A stretch of 55,452 nucleotides of DNA from Pseudolactococcus hodotermopsidis (GTDB taxonomy: Bacteria; Bacillota; Bacilli; Lactobacillales; Streptococcaceae), in the NCBI RefSeq assembly GCF_011170085.1, contig NZ_BLLI01000007.1:1-55452 (forward strand), given 5' to 3'. The stretch's first letter is position 1; each line of letters opens with the position of its first letter. The notes beneath the pieces were generated by a model. The model worked only from the letters and a program-made list of their open reading frames with translations. It had not been told where the DNA came from and did no database searches. This document shows, in pieces, positions 17,281-26,192 of this stretch. The translations under genes and the position numbers were made by a program.

Positions 17281-18129
17281 TTGAGAAATACTAAAATTTT
17301 TCGTGATTTACCACAAATTTTCTTATCTTTTATTTGTTCACTTGTTTTGTTTTTCTTTCTAGTTATTGTTTCATTAAAAATGACACTAGCAAATGAAAAA
17401 TTCATGATTGCGGAATCACAAAAGGTTTCTTATGCCAAAGGTTTACAAACAGAAATCAATCAGCAGATTCAAGATATTGGTCGCGGTAGTAATATTCCGC
17501 CTGAAAAATTAAAAGCTGTTATCCCTTTAAAATTTGTTCAAAAAAATGTTGAATTTTATATGACAAGTATTTATGAGGAAGTGCCGTTTAAATTGATAGA
17601 GACGAGTTTCATTACACAAACGCTACATTTGACCTTGGAAAAATATGCTCAGGAAAGCGGCTTGCCAATTGCTAATGAGGCTTCTGAAAAAGCTTTTGAA
17701 GTAGCAGTTTTAGATGTTGTGCAACAATATGTTGCGCCACCATATTTGCTGACTTATGCACAAAAAGTTATGCGTTATCAATCAACTTTAACGCTCATTA
17801 CAATAATTGTCGGGGTATTTTTGCTTTTGGTAACTATTATGTTAATGACTTTGCGAGTTGTAGCGCGGCATATCCGCTTCCGAATCTTTGCTTATGTTTT
17901 TTCTGGTTCAGGGTTAATGTTGCTTGTTTTTCCAGCTTATCTGTACTTTTCTGGAAAAGTTCAGCGAATTGGGCTAAGTTCAAAAATAATGTATCAATTT
18001 TTTAAACAATATATTTCAGATTTTCTTTTAAATTTCATTTATATTGGTGGTCTTTGTTTACTTGTTTCAGTTTTTTTATGGCTAGTTAGTGAAAATTTGA
18101 GAAGAAGAGTTGTTCGTACACGAGGGTAA
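17281..18129 (+). CDS. Membrane protein of the eps locus, unknown function
   Basis: A 282-residue protein starting at TTG with AGGAGAAAAG correctly placed upstream. One membrane segment lies at residues 13-34, a soluble outside loop at about 40-160, and three more segments at about 167-190, 200-220 and 245-268, followed by a basic tail LRRRVVRTRG. The layout suggests an extracytoplasmic domain held by flanking helices. Its position just before epsA recalls epsX of lactococcal eps loci, but I cannot show homology. No catalytic motif is seen. Confidence 0.65.
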   Translation: MRNTKIFRDLPQIFLSFICSLVLFFFLVIVSLKMTLANEKFMIAESQKVSYAKGLQTEINQQIQDIGRGSNIPPEKLKAVIPLKFVQKNVEFYMTSIYEEVPFKLIETSFITQTLHLTLEKYAQESGLPIANEASEKAFEVAVLDVVQQYVAPPYLLTYAQKVMRYQSTLTLITIIVGVFLLLVTIMLMTLRVVARHIRFRIFAYVFSGSGLMLLVFPAYLYFSGKVQRIGLSSKIMYQFFKQYISDFLLNFIYIGGLCLLVSVFLWLVSENLRRRVVRTRG

Positions 18130-18164
18130 TGTGCGATTGATAAATAAGAAGAAAGAAATGAAAA

Positions 18165-19043
18165 ATGGAAGAAACCATTAGTTTAGAAAATATTTTTAAT
18201 ATCATTAAAAAAAGAGTTTTGTTATTGATAAGTTGTTTGATTATTGGGCTTAGTATTGCGGCTGCGCTAACTTTTTTAGTTATCACACCCAAATATAGTT
18301 CACAAGCACAGATTATCGTACAATCAAAAGATACGACAAATTCCAATCTCCAATCGGACATTAGCGGTAATGTCTTGCTTATCAATACTTACAAAGACAT
18401 GATTAAGGGAAACTTTGTCATGGAGTCAGTACAAAAACAGTTGGTTGATAATACACCTTATCGTTTAAGTGTTAGTGAATTAAAATCGAGTATTTCGATT
18501 GCGCAAGCTCAAAACTCACAAATGTTTCAAATTGCTGTCCTATCAAAAGATCCTAAAGAAGCGGAAGTTATTGTCAATACAGTTGCCGAAGTTTTTAAAA
18601 CTCGTGCAGGAGAAGTTTTAGATGTCACGAAAGTTACGATTATCTCAAAAGGGCATGTGCCTACAACGCCAGTATCGCCTAACAATAAGCTGAATTTAAT
18701 GATTGGTGCTGTTCTTGGTCTTTTAATTGGTACTTTGCTTGTCTTTTTAGTTGAATTTTTAGATAAAACAGTTAAGGATGATAAGTTTGTGACTGAGCAA
18801 TTAGAATTACCGATTTTAGGTGCTATTGGGCAATTTGATATTAAAAATATCCACCACGAACCGGTCAAAGTTATTGAGGAAGTGAAAGTGTCAAAAATGG
18901 AAGAAGTTGTTGAGGATGTCGAACTCGTCAAAGTTGAAGAAATTCAGATGTTGCCAGAGGTTACGGTCATTTCTGATTCCGAAGAAGAATTTGAATTTGT
19001 CAGAAGTAAACGCCGACGTCAACGCACACGCGAAAAAATTTAA
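18165..19043 (+). CDS. epsA: Chain-length determinant / BY-kinase modulator (Wzz type)
   Basis: A 292-residue protein with the Wzz fold. Membrane segments lie near residues 18-40 and 178-200, with an extracytoplasmic loop between them (KYSSQAQIIV) and the proline-rich TPVSPNNK before the second segment. Such proteins activate the partner tyrosine kinase and set polymer length. After the second segment (LDKTVKDDKFVTEQLELPILGAIG) there is an unusual tail of about 65 residues. It is first Glu/Val-rich, then very basic (RSKRRRQRTREKI). The tail is longer than in most CpsC/EpsA proteins. The gene lies 13 bases before the kinase gene. Confidence 0.88.
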   Translation: MEETISLENIFNIIKKRVLLLISCLIIGLSIAAALTFLVITPKYSSQAQIIVQSKDTTNSNLQSDISGNVLLINTYKDMIKGNFVMESVQKQLVDNTPYRLSVSELKSSISIAQAQNSQMFQIAVLSKDPKEAEVIVNTVAEVFKTRAGEVLDVTKVTIISKGHVPTTPVSPNNKLNLMIGAVLGLLIGTLLVFLVEFLDKTVKDDKFVTEQLELPILGAIGQFDIKNIHHEPVKVIEEVKVSKMEEVVEDVELVKVEEIQMLPEVTVISDSEEEFEFVRSKRRRQRTREKI

Positions 19044-19056
19044 GGTGGTATAAATA

Positions 19057-19746
19057 GTGAAACATGCTAAAAATTTTCAACAAAGTTCTCGAAATCATCT
19101 AGTTGCTTTATCAGAACACGATTCGATTGCTGCAGAGCAATATCGGACAATTCGTTCAAATATTCGTTTTTCTTTTGTTGATTCTCCTTTACAATCTCTT
19201 GTTGTAACGTCAGCTGGGCCGTCTGAAGGTAAATCAACAACTGCTGCTAATTTGGCTATTGTTTTTGCCAATGCTGGTAAGCGTGTTTTATTGGTTGATG
19301 GTGATTTGAGACGACCAACAGTTGCTATGACTTTTGATCTGCCAAACGTGATTGGTTTAAGTTCTTTATTGATTGATCAGTCGAGAAGCTATGATGATTT
19401 GATTTATAAAATGTCAATTGATAATTTATGGATCTTACCGAGTGGGCCAAAACCACCGAATCCTTCTGAACTACTGGCATCAAATCGAATGGAGACGATT
19501 ATCAATGAGTTGAGTGATGTGTTTGATTTGGTCATTTTTGATATGCCACCAGTTGTTAATGTGAGTGATGCGCAAATTGTTGCGGCGCGTGTGGATGGGA
19601 CAATCTTTGTTGTACGTGAACGAAAAACACCTAAAAAACAGGCATTAAAAGCGCAAGAACTTTTGAAGTTAGCTAAAGCTAATATTGTCGGTGTTGTTTA
19701 TAACGGTGTTTCTAAGAATGACAAGTTTGATTATTACTATTATTGA
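19057..19746 (+). CDS. epsB: Bacterial tyrosine kinase of the eps locus
   Basis: A 229-residue CpsD/CapB-type BY-kinase. Walker A is SAGPSEGKSTTAANLA (about residues 50-65), Walker A' is VLLVDGDLRRPT and Walker B is LVIFDMPPV. The C-terminus carries the Tyr cluster KFDYYYY, which is autophosphorylated in this family. The start is GTG with AAGGTGG upstream. It acts with EpsA at the membrane, and its phosphorylation is reversed by the next gene product. Confidence 0.93.
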   Translation: MKHAKNFQQSSRNHLVALSEHDSIAAEQYRTIRSNIRFSFVDSPLQSLVVTSAGPSEGKSTTAANLAIVFANAGKRVLLVDGDLRRPTVAMTFDLPNVIGLSSLLIDQSRSYDDLIYKMSIDNLWILPSGPKPPNPSELLASNRMETIINELSDVFDLVIFDMPPVVNVSDAQIVAARVDGTIFVVRERKTPKKQALKAQELLKLAKANIVGVVYNGVSKNDKFDYYYY

Positions 19747-19755
19747 GGGCTAGAG

Positions 19756-20487
19756 ATGATTGATTTACATTGCCATATTTTACCAAATATTGATGATGGT
19801 CCAGATTCAGTTGCTGCTGCGGTTGCTATGGCTAAAAAAGCCGTTAATCAAGGTATTCAGCATGTTCTATGTACCCCTCATTATAATGATAAATATCACA
19901 ATAAAAAAAATGAGATTATTTCTGCTGTTGATGAGTTGCAATTTATTTTGGATGATAAAAAGATTCCTTTAAAACTTTACGAGGGGCAAGAAGTTAGAAT
20001 TTTTCGAGAATTGGAAGAGGCGATTGCACGTGATGAGATACTTTTTGCGGATGTGACAGATCGTTATCTGCTTGTTGAATTTCCAAGTGATGAGATTCCA
20101 ATCTATGCCGAGAGGCTGATGTATGATTTACGAGTTAAAGAAATAGTTCCGATTATCGTTCATCCTGAGCGAAATCGTGGTTTTCAAAAAGATACTGAAG
20201 CGATTTATTCGTTTTTGAGCATGGGATGTTTGGCTCAACTGACAGCACCAAGTTTGATAGGCAGATTTGGTAAGGAGGTTCAAAAGTTGAGTCATCATTT
20301 TGTTGCCAATCATATCGTGCAAATGATTGCCTCGGATGCTCACGGTATTAACAAGCGAAATTTTTATTTAAAGGAAGCCTATCAATATGTTGCCAGACAC
20401 TTTGGGCATGATCTGGTGCATGATATGAAAGAAGTATCAAGAAGTATTATTAATGGCGATGAAGTATCATTTACTCCCTATAAATGA
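19756..20487 (+). CDS. epsC: Tyrosine-protein phosphatase, PHP type (CpsB/CapC-like)
   Basis: A 243-residue manganese-dependent phosphotyrosine phosphatase of the PHP superfamily. Metal-binding signatures are MIDLHCHILPNIDDGP at the N-terminus, CTPHYND, IVHPERNR and SDAHGI. It dephosphorylates the C-terminal Tyr cluster of the preceding kinase and so controls polymer synthesis. It lies 9 bases after epsB. Length and motifs are standard. Confidence 0.93.
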   Translation: MIDLHCHILPNIDDGPDSVAAAVAMAKKAVNQGIQHVLCTPHYNDKYHNKKNEIISAVDELQFILDDKKIPLKLYEGQEVRIFRELEEAIARDEILFADVTDRYLLVEFPSDEIPIYAERLMYDLRVKEIVPIIVHPERNRGFQKDTEAIYSFLSMGCLAQLTAPSLIGRFGKEVQKLSHHFVANHIVQMIASDAHGINKRNFYLKEAYQYVARHFGHDLVHDMKEVSRSIINGDEVSFTPYK

Positions 20488-20516
20488 TAGCCATAGAAAT
20501 AGAAAGATGAATTATA

Positions 20517-21137
20517 ATGGTCAGTTTTTATACAGTTGTTAAACGTTGTTTGGATTTTCTGTTTAGCTTTTTAGGTTTGGTTTTGTTGTCTCCTTTTCTT
20601 TTGATTCTTTATATTTTTGTAAAGTGTTCAGACGTACATTCGCCCGTGTTTTTTTCACATGTTCGCAATGGCGAAAATGGAAAGAAATTTAAGATGTTTA
20701 AATTTCGGACAATGCGTACAGATGCTGAGGCTGTTTTAATGAATGATTTAGCTTTATATGAAGAATTTGTAGCAAATGGCTATAAACTTGAAACAGATAA
20801 AGACCCTCGAATTACTCCGATAGGTCGGATTTTGAGAAAAACAAGTATTGATGAATTACCTCAACTTATTAACGTTCTTTTAGGTCATATGTCTTTAGTT
20901 GGTCCACGACCGCTACCTGATCGTGAAATTCATGAATACGGTGAAGATAAAGATTTGTTTCTAAGTGTTCGTCCTGGTATAACAGGTTGGTGGCAAGTAT
21001 CTGGTAGAAGTAATGTTGGCTATCCTGAACGTTGTGAGCTTGAGCTTTATTATATTGAAAAAGCTAGTATTTCGTTTGATATTTATATTTTATTTAAGAC
21101 GGCTTTGGCTGTATTTAACAGAGTCGGTGCGCATTAA
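20517..21137 (+). CDS. epsD: Priming sugar-phosphate transferase
   Basis: A 206-residue initiating glycosyltransferase that moves a sugar-1-phosphate from a UDP-sugar onto undecaprenyl phosphate. One hydrophobic segment lies at residues 15-37. It is followed by KMFKFRTM, DPRITPIGRILRKTSIDELPQ and GHMSLVGPRPLP, all hallmarks of the WcaJ/PglC catalytic domain. The long multi-spanning N-terminal domain of CpsE-type enzymes is absent, as in lactococcal EpsD. The exact sugar is not predictable. The stop overlaps the next ATG. Confidence 0.9.
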   Translation: MVSFYTVVKRCLDFLFSFLGLVLLSPFLLILYIFVKCSDVHSPVFFSHVRNGENGKKFKMFKFRTMRTDAEAVLMNDLALYEEFVANGYKLETDKDPRITPIGRILRKTSIDELPQLINVLLGHMSLVGPRPLPDREIHEYGEDKDLFLSVRPGITGWWQVSGRSNVGYPERCELELYYIEKASISFDIYILFKTALAVFNRVGAH

Positions 21138-22300
21138 TGATGGAAAAACGAAAAAAAATTTTATTAGTTATTGAAGCGATGAGTGGTGGTGCTGGTCGTC
21201 ATGTTCGAGACTTAGTTTTAAATTTAGAACAGGAAAAATTTGACTTGTTTCTTATTTATTCCACTCAGAGAATTAATTATAACTTTATAGAGAATTTAGC
21301 TGATTTTAATAATTGTGTCACTCTTTTGCCATGTGATTTTCTACTAAGAGAGGTAAATCTAAAAGGTGATATGAATGCTTATCGCTTTGTTTCTAAAAAG
21401 ATAAAAGAAATTAAACCTGATGTTGTACATTGTCATAGTTCTAAAGCGGGAGTTATTGGCAGAATGGCTGCTAAAAGACATCGTGTAAAACGAGTTTTTT
21501 ATACACCGCATGCTTATTCTTTTTTAGCACCAGAATTTGGTATTAAGAAAAAGAAATTATTTATTGCAATTGAAAAATTTTTAAGTCACCACGCAACGAC
21601 AAAAACGTTTTGTGTTTCTAAAGGAGAAAAGCAAGCAGCACTTGATGTTGGCATTGATAAAGCAGAGAAATTTGAAATAATTTATAATGGGCTTCCTGAT
21701 TTACCGCTAGTAGACAAGTCATCTGTTAAAGCACAACTTGGTTTAGATGAAACAGCTATTGTTATTGGTAATAATGCCAGATTATCTGAACAAAAAAATC
21801 CTTTGTTTTTTATGATGATTGCTCAGAAAATGATTGAACAAGATCCTAATTTTCATTTTGTTTGGGCAGGAGAGGGGCAATTATTTCAAAATTGTCAAAC
21901 ATTTATTGAAGAAAAAAAACTAGATGAGAATATTCATTTGCTAGGAAATCGAAATGATAGTGAGTTTATTGTCACAGGTTATGATGTTTTCCTCACAACA
22001 TCACAATATGAGGGCTTACCTTATGCGCCAATTGAAGCTATGCGTGCTAGTGTTCCAATTATTGCGACAGATGTTGTAGGCAATCGTGAAATTGTTAAAA
22101 ATGGTGTAAATGGTTACTTGATTGAATCGGAGTGGTCTGATAATATTATTGAAAAATTAAATCAGGCTTTGACATTGAATCCTCTAGCGGTTAATAAGAA
22201 TTTTAAGGATAGATTTTCTATTGAAACAATGTTAGAGCAAATAGAAACATTTTATTTAGCAGAGCAAATAAAGAGTAGGAGAACATTCGATGAGTATTAG
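21137..22300 (+). CDS. Glycosyltransferase family 4
   Basis: A 387-residue cytoplasmic GT-B transferase. The N-terminal domain has GGAGRHVRDL (donor/acceptor loop). The C-terminal domain contains VWAGEG, LLGNRND and EGLPYAPIEAMRASVPIIATDVVGNREIV, the E-x7-E region of GT4 enzymes. It overlaps epsD by one base and the next gene by 11 bases. It probably adds the second sugar of the repeat unit. A second in-frame ATG at 21140 is an alternative start. Confidence 0.88.
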   Translation: MMEKRKKILLVIEAMSGGAGRHVRDLVLNLEQEKFDLFLIYSTQRINYNFIENLADFNNCVTLLPCDFLLREVNLKGDMNAYRFVSKKIKEIKPDVVHCHSSKAGVIGRMAAKRHRVKRVFYTPHAYSFLAPEFGIKKKKLFIAIEKFLSHHATTKTFCVSKGEKQAALDVGIDKAEKFEIIYNGLPDLPLVDKSSVKAQLGLDETAIVIGNNARLSEQKNPLFFMMIAQKMIEQDPNFHFVWAGEGQLFQNCQTFIEEKKLDENIHLLGNRNDSEFIVTGYDVFLTTSQYEGLPYAPIEAMRASVPIIATDVVGNREIVKNGVNGYLIESEWSDNIIEKLNQALTLNPLAVNKNFKDRFSIETMLEQIETFYLAEQIKSRRTFDEY

Positions 22301-23135
22301 TGATGTGATTAGAAAAATAAGATATGAGTATATTTTAAAAAATAAATTTTTAACTCCCCTTTATACTTTTGCTATTAAGAAATATTGTAATGTACAAGAA
22401 AATAGAATAAACAAGAAAGCTGAACAACGTCAAAATGGTAATATAGTGGGATATGAAGAATTGAAAAATTTGAAAAATAAATTTGAAGGTGAAAGATGCT
22501 TTATTATTGCTACTGGTCCAAGCTTGACGTATGATGATTTGAAAAAAATAGAAAATGAGTATACTTTTGGTATGAACTCACTTGTTTTAGGATACGATGA
22601 CAATGAGTTTCGTCCGACATTTTATGGTATTCAAGATAGGTTTGTTTTTGAAAAAGTGAAAGAAAAACTTATTGAGTATTATGCTAATTCAAAGAATGTT
22701 TTTTTACCAGATACTTTTGATGACAACGATTTTATTTCTAAAAATTGGATAAAATTTCCATATGATACTTACTATCATATGGCTGATTTTCATAAAAAAA
22801 ACTATCATGCTAAATTTAGTGATAATGCACTTTATAAAGTTTACGATGGTTATACAATTACATATTCTTTAGTTGAATTAGCTGTTTATATGGGGTTTAA
22901 AGAAATCATCTTTTTGGGATTTGATTTTGGATATGCCAAAAATAAGAAAAGTCATTTTATTGAGCATGGTGTGGTAGATTCAACAGCCGATGAATTAGGA
23001 AAAAGAATGACAGTTTCATTTGAGGTTGCTAAAAAATATGCGGAACAAAATGGCATCAAAATTTTAAATGCTACTAGAGGTGGGTATTTGGAATTATTTG
23101 AGAGAATTGATTTGGATAGTATGATATTAAAATAA
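22290..23135 (+). CDS. GT42/DUF115-like (sialyltransferase-fold) protein
   Basis: A 281-residue protein. FIIATGPSLTYDDL (about residues 71-84) and TFGMNSLVLGY are followed by YSLVELAVYMGFKEIIFLGFDFGY near the middle. This order (GxGPSL, then a helix leading to a GxDF strand end) matches the fold of CstII-type GT42 sialyltransferases and DUF115/MptE-like proteins. It may therefore be a CMP-sugar-dependent transferase. That would fit the NeuA-like gene downstream, but similarity is from motif memory only. Base composition is AT-rich compared with housekeeping neighbours, as in the rest of the variable eps block. Confidence 0.6.
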   Translation: MSISDVIRKIRYEYILKNKFLTPLYTFAIKKYCNVQENRINKKAEQRQNGNIVGYEELKNLKNKFEGERCFIIATGPSLTYDDLKKIENEYTFGMNSLVLGYDDNEFRPTFYGIQDRFVFEKVKEKLIEYYANSKNVFLPDTFDDNDFISKNWIKFPYDTYYHMADFHKKNYHAKFSDNALYKVYDGYTITYSLVELAVYMGFKEIIFLGFDFGYAKNKKSHFIEHGVVDSTADELGKRMTVSFEVAKKYAEQNGIKILNATRGGYLELFERIDLDSMILK

Positions 23136-23171
23136 TGTATATTTTAACTATAAGGAGTTAGTAATCTAGCA

Positions 23172-24272
23172 ATGAATAACAATTTTAAGTTTAGCAGAAA
23201 TATCATTATGTTTTTATTTGTACCTTTGAGTATTGTTGGAATGATAATTAATAATGTTATGATTGCTCCTGTGCTTCCCATAGAGCGGACAACAGGGTGG
23301 ACTATTTTGCAACTAATGAATGGTTCGTTACCTCCTTGGGCTGTTGATAAAAATTTTAATGGTGCTTCTCAAATAATAAAATTTTTTAATATTTTTCGAT
23401 TAGATAATTATTTTCATTTAAACTTGTATTATAGACTATTTTGTAATGTATTAGCTTTTATTGTCATCTTTAATTTAAAAAAAAAATTAGCCTTTATTGA
23501 GTTTTTTATGATACTCATAACAATACTTTTTTTAAATATTTTTGATTTTTACTTACTAAAAGAACCAGCGGAATTTGTTTTTGTTATGTTAGTTTATCTT
23601 GTTTTAAAAAGTAAATTGAAATTTAAAGAGATTGTTGTTCTATCTTCTGTTATTTTTTTAGGTAATGCTATTCAATTAAGAGCATACTACGGAATATTAG
23701 TTGTTTTTCCATTTATTTATTTTGTGGTTTTAAAATCAAAATACCTAGTAAAATCATCAATAATTAAGAAAATTCTATTTATTTTGTCAATAATGGTAAC
23801 TAGCTATTTAGTAATGTTTCCCTTACTTTCAAGAATCTCTCCTGAATTTTTTGATGTTTTACTTAATAGAACTGGTGAACTTCAATTAGATGCCAATACT
23901 TCAATTCGACCAATTTTTCTATCAACTAACTTTGTATCTATTGGATTGAATTATTTTTTAAAAATTTTAAGGATTTGTTTTCCGATAGAAATAGTGCTTA
24001 AAGGCATAAATCAAATTATTTTCTTTGTTGTTCAATGTACTATTACTTTTTTTACGATAAGAACTTTGAAAAATTTTAAAAATAATAATAAAATTCAAAA
24101 TTATTCTTTGTGTATTGTTTTATCTTTCATCTTTTTATCAGCAATGTTTGAACCAGACTTTGGTTCATGGGTAAGACATGAAATGGTTATGTTTCCAATT
24201 CAATTTTTAGCTTTTGGGTTTGATAAACAAATATATTTAAAATATAATGAAGATGGGAAAATGGAATGTTAA
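23172..24272 (+). CDS. Polysaccharide polymerase-like membrane protein (Wzy/EpsG type)
   Basis: A 366-residue protein that is almost wholly hydrophobic, with about nine to ten membrane segments and a larger loop at residues 36-75 (GWTILQLMNGSLPPWAVDKNF). AAGGAG precedes the ATG. Its composition and its place between transferases and the flippase fit the repeat-unit polymerase. Wzy proteins share little sequence, so the call rests on topology and context. It is very AT-rich. It overlaps the flippase gene by 7 bases. Confidence 0.65.
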   Translation: MNNNFKFSRNIIMFLFVPLSIVGMIINNVMIAPVLPIERTTGWTILQLMNGSLPPWAVDKNFNGASQIIKFFNIFRLDNYFHLNLYYRLFCNVLAFIVIFNLKKKLAFIEFFMILITILFLNIFDFYLLKEPAEFVFVMLVYLVLKSKLKFKEIVVLSSVIFLGNAIQLRAYYGILVVFPFIYFVVLKSKYLVKSSIIKKILFILSIMVTSYLVMFPLLSRISPEFFDVLLNRTGELQLDANTSIRPIFLSTNFVSIGLNYFLKILRICFPIEIVLKGINQIIFFVVQCTITFFTIRTLKNFKNNNKIQNYSLCIVLSFIFLSAMFEPDFGSWVRHEMVMFPIQFLAFGFDKQIYLKYNEDGKMEC

Positions 24273-25519
24273 AATATAAAAACATATTATTAGATATGTT
24301 CTCAAATCTAGTTGCTAATGGTATTTCAGTGGCAGTAATTCAAGTGCTGATCTTTCCGTTTATTGCCTCTAAAGTTGATTCATCTGTATTTGGGATGATA
24401 GTTGCAGTTTATGGCATAAATACCACTTTAACTTTAGTTGCTGGCAATTCAATTGGGATGATGAGGGTTAAACATCAGAGTATCAATGGTGAAAATTTTA
24501 ATCTTATTGCATTTACTGCATCAATAAGTATTGTTATAGTAGCTATGCCATTGTTTTTTATGTATGGAGAAAAGTTGAAGTTAATAGATATTTTAGTTTA
24601 TTTATTGACAACGGGTTTACAATCAATGAGACTCTATTTGAATAATATATTTAGGGTTAAATTTGATTTAAAAAAATATAATATTGTCACTATGCTCAAT
24701 TCTTTTGGTCAATTATTTGGTTTTTTATTGTTTTTATTTTCAAAAAAATGGTCGTATATTTTTCTATTTGGAGAAATATTTAGCTTATGTTATATTTTTT
24801 TAAATTATAATAAAAAGGGAGAAAACTATTCTATCAATGAGAAATTTAAAGAAGTTTTTTCTGAAGTTTTTAATTTCTCCCTTTCGACTCTCTTTATTCA
24901 ATTTGTTGCTAACATGGATAAGTTTATAATTATCCCTATCTTAGGCGCTAAAATATTAGGTCAATATTTTGGCTTAAGTACTGTTGGAAAAATTATACTG
25001 TTCGTTACAGTGCCAGTTAGTAATGTTTTATTTTCCTATATTGCTAAAAGCTCTAAAGAATTTAATAAAAAAAGTGCTGCTATCATGAATGGCGCTGCTA
25101 TCATTGGAAGCTTAATTTTGACATTTCCTTTTTCAATAGTAAGTAAATTTATCTGTTCTTTTTTGTATCCAGAATATGTAAGTTCAAGTAACTCTTTTGT
25201 GTTGATAAATATAATAACTTTTGGAACATTGCTAAGTGTGACATGGAATTTGGTTAATTTGTATTACATTAAGCATTTGTCAATGAAATATCAACGAAAT
25301 AGTCAATTTCTTTTCTGTTCTTTATCTATATTGCTAGCTATAATTTTTTCTAACAAATATGGGGTGATTGGCTATGCTTTATCCCAAGTTATTGTTGGAT
25401 TTTGTAAGTTTTTTATTCAAATCTTGATTTTGTTTTTCTTAAAAAAGCATCTTAAAAATATTAATGGAGGAATAAGTATAAATGAAAGTAGTAGCATTCG
25501 TACCAATAAAAATGAATAA
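24266..25519 (+). CDS. wzx: Polysaccharide repeat-unit flippase (Wzx type)
   Basis: A 417-residue membrane protein with about twelve segments of the MOP/polysaccharide_synt family. The N-terminal NILLDMFSNLVANGISVAVIQVLIFPFI region and later LFIQFVANMDKFIIIPILGA and LGQYFGLSTVGKI fit O-antigen-type flippases. It would move undecaprenyl-linked repeat units outward. Its 3' end overlaps the cytidylyltransferase gene by 38 bases, an unusually long overlap that implies tight coupling. Very AT-rich, typical of transferred polysaccharide genes. Confidence 0.85.
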   Translation: MLKYKNILLDMFSNLVANGISVAVIQVLIFPFIASKVDSSVFGMIVAVYGINTTLTLVAGNSIGMMRVKHQSINGENFNLIAFTASISIVIVAMPLFFMYGEKLKLIDILVYLLTTGLQSMRLYLNNIFRVKFDLKKYNIVTMLNSFGQLFGFLLFLFSKKWSYIFLFGEIFSLCYIFLNYNKKGENYSINEKFKEVFSEVFNFSLSTLFIQFVANMDKFIIIPILGAKILGQYFGLSTVGKIILFVTVPVSNVLFSYIAKSSKEFNKKSAAIMNGAAIIGSLILTFPFSIVSKFICSFLYPEYVSSSNSFVLINIITFGTLLSVTWNLVNLYYIKHLSMKYQRNSQFLFCSLSILLAIIFSNKYGVIGYALSQVIVGFCKFFIQILILFFLKKHLKNINGGISINESSSIRTNKNE

Positions 25520-26144
25520 TGAAAGAGTTCCAGGAAAGAATACGCGTTCTTTTGAAAATGGCGAACCATTGGTAACGCGTATTTTGAATACATTAAGTAA
25601 AGTTACAAATATTGATGAAACTTATGTATATTGTAGTAATTCTGAAATTGAAAATTTTATGCCCTCAACTGCAAAATTTTTAAAGCGTTCTGAAGATTTG
25701 GATCAATCAACAACAAAGATTAACGAGGTAATTTCTTCATTTATCTCAGATGTTGAGGCAGATATTTATGTTTTAGCTCATGCAACTGCTCCTTTTATTA
25801 CAGCTAGTAGCATTGAAAAAGGGGTTAGAGCGGTAAAAAGTGAAAAATATGATTCTTCCTTATCAGTTTTAAAATTGCAAGAATTTTTATGGAAAAATGA
25901 AAAGCCGTTTAATTATTCTTTAGATAGCATTCCACGTACTCAAGATTTAGAACCATTGTATGAAGAAACATCAGGTTTTTATGTTTTTGAAAAACATTTA
26001 GCAAAAAATGAAAATCGTAGGATTGGAAATAAGCCATATCTAGTTGAGGTTTCAAAAATTGAAGCGAGTGATATTGATAATCCGATAGATTTTGATATTG
26101 CTAATGCAATTTATAATCATATTATTTTACCTGAAGAAAAGTAA
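25482..26144 (+). CDS. CMP-sugar (acylneuraminate-type) cytidylyltransferase
   Basis: A 220-residue nucleotidyltransferase of the NeuA/KdsB-like group. The N-terminal nucleotide loop VAFVPIKMNNERVPGKN corresponds to the PARxGSKGxxxKN-type signature, and DIYVLAHATAPF corresponds to the LQPTSPL segment. The C-terminus holds an acidic metal-binding end (ASDIDNPIDFDIA). GGAGG at about 25467-25471 supports the start inside the wzx 3' end. It should form a CMP-activated acidic sugar from CTP. No NeuB or NeuC gene is in the window, so the sugar is unknown. Confidence 0.8.
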   Translation: MKVVAFVPIKMNNERVPGKNTRSFENGEPLVTRILNTLSKVTNIDETYVYCSNSEIENFMPSTAKFLKRSEDLDQSTTKINEVISSFISDVEADIYVLAHATAPFITASSIEKGVRAVKSEKYDSSLSVLKLQEFLWKNEKPFNYSLDSIPRTQDLEPLYEETSGFYVFEKHLAKNENRRIGNKPYLVEVSKIEASDIDNPIDFDIANAIYNHIILPEEK

Positions 26145-26192
26145 TATGATTTAAGTGTAAATACATTGTTTAAAAGATTAGGAGAATCGCGC

